Assembly: GCF_917563915.1 (NCBI RefSeq)
Contig: NZ_CAKJTI010000013.1
Span: forward strand, 25,409 to 89,408
Direction: 5' to 3'
DNA length: 64,000 nucleotides
Source: Bacillus rhizoplanae
GTDB lineage: Bacteria > Bacillota > Bacilli > Bacillales > Bacillaceae_G
The notes under the pieces were generated by a model. That model was given only the letters and a program-made list of their open reading frames with translations. It was not told the origin of the DNA and ran no database searches. Positions 60,527-64,000 of the stretch are shown here, one piece after another. Position 1 is the stretch's first letter, and each line of letters begins with the position of its first letter. Made by a program: the position numbers and the translations under genes.

Positions 60527-60931
60527 ATGAAGGAATTACCTAGAATATCTGAAGCTGAACTAGAAGTCATGAAAGTTCTTTGGGAAAAATCCCCTCAAAC
60601 GGCGAATGAGGTGATTAAAGAGCTGGAATCAATCGTAGATTGGAATCCGAAAACCATTCGAACACTGATGAATAGATTAGTTCAAAAAGAAGCTGTTTCC
60701 TATCATCAGGATAAAGGGCGTATGTACGCCTATTATCCTTTAGTGTCACAAGATCTCTATCTACAAGTAGAAACAAAATCTCTACTCAAGCGTTTTTGCG
60801 GTGTGGCGTTTAAACCATTGCTTGTAAACTTTTTGAAAGAAGAAAAATTATCTTCAGAGGACATTAACGAACTCAGACAGATTCTTGATGAGAAGAATGA
60901 AGAAAATCAGCGAAAGGGGAGAGAGAAGTGA
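60527..60931 (+). CDS. BlaI/MecI family repressor
   Basis: A 134-residue winged-helix repressor: ISEAELEVMKVLWEKSPQTA, VDWNPKTIRTLMNRLVQKEA and the dimer-forming C-terminal half (FLKEEKLSSEDINELRQILD). The BlaR-type protease is expected to trigger its cleavage. Site AAGGGGAGA. Its stop overlaps the BlaR1-like gene by 4 bp (GTGA), so translation is coupled. Confidence 0.94.
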   Translation: MKELPRISEAELEVMKVLWEKSPQTANEVIKELESIVDWNPKTIRTLMNRLVQKEAVSYHQDKGRMYAYYPLVSQDLYLQVETKSLLKRFCGVAFKPLLVNFLKEEKLSSEDINELRQILDEKNEENQRKGREK

Positions 60932-63132
60932 TAGATAGGTTTTTAAATACCTACCTTCCTTTCGTATTTGACTGGATGATAGAAACATCTTTGATGGCAA
61001 GTGTATTAGTGGGACTTATTTTATGTGTCAAAGTCTTGCTAAGAAACAAGCTAAGTCCAAGGTGGCATTATTTACTATGGATGATTTTGATTGTACGACT
61101 ACTGCTGCCCTGGTCGCCCGATAGTTCTTATAGTATGTATTCACTTCTTTCATATGGTTACCAAACGACCACTTTTGCTCAAAATCAACCTGTTGTTTCT
61201 TCGATAAAAGAACACGTGCGTGAAACGAAAAGCATGCCAGATACCAATAAAGTTATACAAGAGACAAGCTCTATTGATCATACACCTCAGACAACAAAGA
61301 AACCTATAGTAGAGCCCGCTAATAATGAGAAGCAAAAGGATACCTCTCTTTCTTTGTATACAATTGCTTCATACATTTGGATAATAGGCGTTATCATACT
61401 AGGCTTCACAACTTATCTTATCAATAGACGATTACATTCTTACATACAACAACAACCCGTTATCACAGAAGAAAGGGTTGTCAACATCTTTGAAAAGTGT
61501 AAAAAATCTATGTCCATCCAGCAGAATGTCCCGCTACTGTTAGCTGGGAAAATTTCAAGCCCGACAGTGTTTGGATTCATTCATCCGAAAGTATTAGTAT
61601 CGAGTGTGCATATTAGTCGGCTCAATGATCAGCAACTACAACATATTTTTCATCATGAGTTAGCTCACATTAAGCGGAGAGATGTTTGCGTCAATTGGAT
61701 TATGTATAGTCTGTTAGTTTTGAATTGGTTTAATCCGATTCTTTGGTATGCTTACTCATGCATGCGGGAAGATCAAGAGATGGCATGTGATGCGCTTGCT
61801 CTCACGTTTTTGGAGGAAAAGGAAAAAATCGCATATGGATATACCATTATCAATCTTTTAGAACATTACTCCAACTATTACCCAGTACCAGGATTGGCGA
61901 ATCTAATCAGAAATAAAAGAGCCTTAAAGAGGAGGATTTTCATGATTAAAAAGTTTCAAAAGAAATCGTATCGTTGGTCAGCGCTTGGTGTAATTACTGT
62001 GATTGTTGTTTCTTTATTCTCTCTGCTAAATGTGCGTGCAGATGGGACAACCGAGCAGCAGAAAGGACAAGGTTCCAAAAAGGTAACAACAACAGAAACA
62101 AAAAAAGAGGGAACAGTATATACTCCTCCTAAGCAAGAAGAATATCTTGGGGATATGACGAAAGAAGAAATACTGACGAAAATGCTGAATACAGTTGATA
62201 ATTTTGAAACTGCTAAAGGTGAGTTTAAAGTTCATCAAGCAAATGTTCCAGGTGACAGGATCATTAACTATGAACTCAGTTTGCATAATAAAGCAGGTGG
62301 TTATAGTAAAACTACCTATGTAGAAAATGAAATAGAAAAGGTAACATCTCATTATTACAATAACGGTACGATGTGGGATCTCAGAGAAGATACAGGTATG
62401 TATATAGAGATGAACTATCAAGAAGAAAAACGTTCTAAGCCATTAAAGATTAAGAATGCATTTTCAGTAGATAGTGAAGGTGAAAACGTAACAGCTTCTC
62501 GAGAAAGACCCATTATTGGAGAAGCACAAAGTTCACTATTTCCTTATGAAATAGCCTCAAACTATACAAGGAATTTGAATACTTGGGAGATTGAAAAGCA
62601 AAACGAACAGTTATTGGGGCATAATACGCTTGTCATCAAAGGGAATATAAACAAAAGAATCAACAAATCCTTTCGTTTTTGGGTTGATAAAGATACGGGA
62701 ATTCTCGTAAAGTATGAAACGTATGATGCGGCTGGCAAGGTGGCTGATTATTTATATCCTACGAGCTTAGAAATCAATGTTCCTATTGATAGTAAAAGAT
62801 TTACACCAGATTTAACAGGATACCAGAAAGAAGAAATGTTTGGAAAGGACCAGCCGCATATGACGACTGGAAATATCGATAATCTCGTCCCTGAAGCAAT
62901 AAAAGTACAATGGGAGGAAGCAAAGAAAAAACCAAATGAAACAACGACTTTGAAATACGACGGCAAGTGGTACATTCAAGCCAAAAAAGGCTACTTGGTA
63001 AACAATATAGAAGTTAATGGAAAAGAGGGGACGTTATTCTTAGCGAAAGCATCTCCGCAAAAAGAACAATTTGTATTCCATGCCTTAGCAGAGGGATATA
63101 ATGTAGAAACCCTTAAGGTTGTTTACGAATGA
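60928..63132 (+). CDS. M56 (BlaR1/MecR1-like) metallopeptidase with RseB/LolA-like sensor
   Basis: A 734-residue protein. Membrane helices lie near 14-37, 46-62, 145-165 and 355-375. The zinc site is HHELAHIKRRD (His243, His247) with Glu in REDQEMACDALAL (about 285). In BlaR1 the part after the last helix is a penicillin-binding domain with STYK. Here it is a beta-rich domain (about 410-660; NYELSLHNKAGGYSKTTY, MWDLREDTGMYIEM, LGHNTLVIKG, FRFWVDKDTGILVKYE) typical of MucB/RseB or LolA-like lipid binders. A small C-terminal domain follows. The signal is thus probably a lipid or envelope molecule rather than a beta-lactam. Start GTG 60928. Confidence 0.85.
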   Translation: MIDRFLNTYLPFVFDWMIETSLMASVLVGLILCVKVLLRNKLSPRWHYLLWMILIVRLLLPWSPDSSYSMYSLLSYGYQTTTFAQNQPVVSSIKEHVRETKSMPDTNKVIQETSSIDHTPQTTKKPIVEPANNEKQKDTSLSLYTIASYIWIIGVIILGFTTYLINRRLHSYIQQQPVITEERVVNIFEKCKKSMSIQQNVPLLLAGKISSPTVFGFIHPKVLVSSVHISRLNDQQLQHIFHHELAHIKRRDVCVNWIMYSLLVLNWFNPILWYAYSCMREDQEMACDALALTFLEEKEKIAYGYTIINLLEHYSNYYPVPGLANLIRNKRALKRRIFMIKKFQKKSYRWSALGVITVIVVSLFSLLNVRADGTTEQQKGQGSKKVTTTETKKEGTVYTPPKQEEYLGDMTKEEILTKMLNTVDNFETAKGEFKVHQANVPGDRIINYELSLHNKAGGYSKTTYVENEIEKVTSHYYNNGTMWDLREDTGMYIEMNYQEEKRSKPLKIKNAFSVDSEGENVTASRERPIIGEAQSSLFPYEIASNYTRNLNTWEIEKQNEQLLGHNTLVIKGNINKRINKSFRFWVDKDTGILVKYETYDAAGKVADYLYPTSLEINVPIDSKRFTPDLTGYQKEEMFGKDQPHMTTGNIDNLVPEAIKVQWEEAKKKPNETTTLKYDGKWYIQAKKGYLVNNIEVNGKEGTLFLAKASPQKEQFVFHALAEGYNVETLKVVYE

Positions 63133-63212
63133 AGTGCAACCTTCTTTGGAAGGGGTGTTGTGTCTTACTGCAGATAAAACACTTTCTTTCTGCAATACAA
63201 ATTATGACTTTA

Positions 63213-63251
63213 CAAAAAGCGCGGCCGATTTTACTTGTCGGCCGTGTTTTC
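63213..63251. terminator. Bidirectional terminator, BlaR1-like gene versus tnpC
   Basis: Stem GCGGCCGA / TCGGCCGTG with AAAAA and TTTT flanks; it includes the tnpC stop codon. Confidence 0.85.
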
Positions 63252-63608
63252 ATATGTTTGATACAAGAGCGTCATCAAATGTGCATTTTGCTCTTCGAGT
63301 ACTTTTATTTTTTGAAGCAATTCTCGAATTTGAGTACGGTATTGTTCTTCAATCAGACTGTACTCATCAAGTGGTGAATCGTAGTCGTACTGTTGCTTTC
63401 GAAGGTTATCAATTTGTTGAAACAACTCTTCATTGCGGTAGAGATAGGATTTGGAAACGCCAGAGCGCACAGAGATCGCATGAAAATTAACAGCACGATT
63501 TTCTCGAAGCAATGCTTGAATGGCGTGATGAACGCGGGTAGCTGCTTCTAAACTTTTCTTTCTGTTGTATGCTTGCACACCCGCTGTATTTCGATGTTGC
63601 TGGGACAT
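63231..63608 (-). CDS. tnpC: Tn554-type transposition protein TnpC (DUF6262)
   Basis: A 125-residue protein. AATRVHHAIQALLRENRAVN, FHAISVRSGVSKSYLYRNEE (helix-turn-helix) and a C-terminal coiled coil (EEQYRTQIRELLQKIKVLEE) match TnpC of Tn554-family elements. TnpC sets orientation and frequency together with the tyrosine recombinases TnpA and TnpB. Those would lie beyond 63608 on the minus strand, but the 390 bp left in the window do not look like them. It is either the last gene of an element running out of the window or a remnant. Site AGGAGG. Confidence 0.85.
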   Translation of the reverse strand: MSQQHRNTAGVQAYNRKKSLEAATRVHHAIQALLRENRAVNFHAISVRSGVSKSYLYRNEELFQQIDNLRKQQYDYDSPLDEYSLIEEQYRTQIRELLQKIKVLEEQNAHLMTLLYQTYENTADK

Positions 63609-64000
63609 GGTACTCCTCCTATAAAACGATATAAAGAACGTATGTTCTTGTTATAATTGTAAGAAAGAGTAGGAGAAGATGCAATGGGGGGTTACAGTAG
63701 TCGCTGTGAAAAATGTAATAATGAAGAAAATGAAGGATGGTGGTATGATCAAATGTTATTTACCGTGCCATTAGAGTTTTATATAATAAACAAACAAATA
63801 AATAAAATTAAATTTTTGCCATTTTAAGGGGAGACAAAAAGGATATCCTGGTATTTAGATAATGTTTACGAGCTAAACAAAGAATGGTTCTGGTACAAAA
63901 GCTTAAGGACAATTGCAATGAATCTATAAATCTTGGACATACTGTTACTATTACTTTAGAAAGGGTGCGTGATTGGTATGGAAAAGGAAAATGTATTCAA
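63609..64000. other. Window end, mostly non-coding or decayed
   Basis: Besides the small ORF at 63684 no gene is recognised. An ATG at 63978 opens a frame that reads EKENVF to the window end, without a well-placed ribosome binding site; it may be a partial gene. No tnpA/tnpB sequence of Tn554 type is apparent. Confidence 0.5.
63684..63827 (+). CDS. Possible small protein with CxxC (47 residues)
   Basis: ATG 63684 has AGGAGAAG upstream. The product starts GGYSSRCEKCNNEENEGWWY, with one CxxC pair, and ends in a Lys- and Ile-rich tail. It could be the front part of a longer broken gene. Low certainty. Confidence 0.4.
   Translation: MGGYSSRCEKCNNEENEGWWYDQMLFTVPLEFYIINKQINKIKFLPF

Overview
The window reads as a chromosomal segment of a Bacillus cereus group bacterium. 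The AT-rich coding style, Bacillus-type ribosome binding sites, the lexA-yneB-ynzC / tkt-sirA-yneF / ccdA-ccdC-yneK / cotM-sspP-sspO-acnA backbone (parallel to the B. subtilis yne-citB region) and several copies of the B. cereus group repeat bcr1 all point there. No rRNA, tRNA, CRISPR array or replication origin was recognised.

Layout. 0-7.3 kb: a polysaccharide deacetylase, a PadR-DUF1700-DUF4097 envelope operon, lexA divergent from yneB-ynzC, a 5'-nucleotidase-like phosphatase and an Mta-like MerR regulator. 7.4-9.35 kb: an IS200/IS605-type element carrying only a TnpB-related gene. 9.6-16.3 kb: tkt, sirA, yneF and a heterodimeric ABC exporter. 16.5-24 kb: DUF2238 protein, Nudix hydrolase, LysR regulator, an orphan BceB-like permease, a lipoprotein, a broken BceB-like fragment and an EamA transporter. 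24.3-28 kb: ccdA, ccdC, yneK, a racemase and a DJ-1/PfpI protein. 28-34.2 kb: the histidine-utilisation operon hutPHUIG with its HutP antiterminator leader. 34.3-42.7 kb: PAP2 phosphatase, PAS histidine kinase, small enzymes, PP2C phosphatase plus amidase, and an MccF-like carboxypeptidase. 43-47.9 kb: an acyl-CoA ligase, then bioY with an acyl-CoA ligase and a thiolase-like gene behind a BirA operator. 48-56.6 kb: AlaX-type editing protein, MFS transporter, cotM, sspP, a second deacetylase, sspO and aconitase. 56.6-64 kb: an accessory stretch with a pseudogene, an ECF sigma/anti-sigma pair, a BlaI/BlaR1-like pair with an unusual sensor domain, and a Tn554-type tnpC gene.

The main unusual signal is the repeat system. 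Eight full, shortened or degenerate bcr1 copies and one further fragment are visible. They start at TTTAT, several sit directly behind transcription terminators, and three supply the stop codons of neighbouring genes. The left end of the TnpB-related element carries the same hairpin as bcr1, with two 17-base exact matches, next to the same TTTAT. This suggests that bcr1 and the TnpB-related element are moved by the same Y1-type transposase. The TnpB-related protein itself lacks the zinc ribbon and shows no third RuvC aspartate, so it may be a nuclease-dead RNA-guided binder.

Limits: all calls come from reading motifs and recalled family features; no alignment, fold or database search was run.
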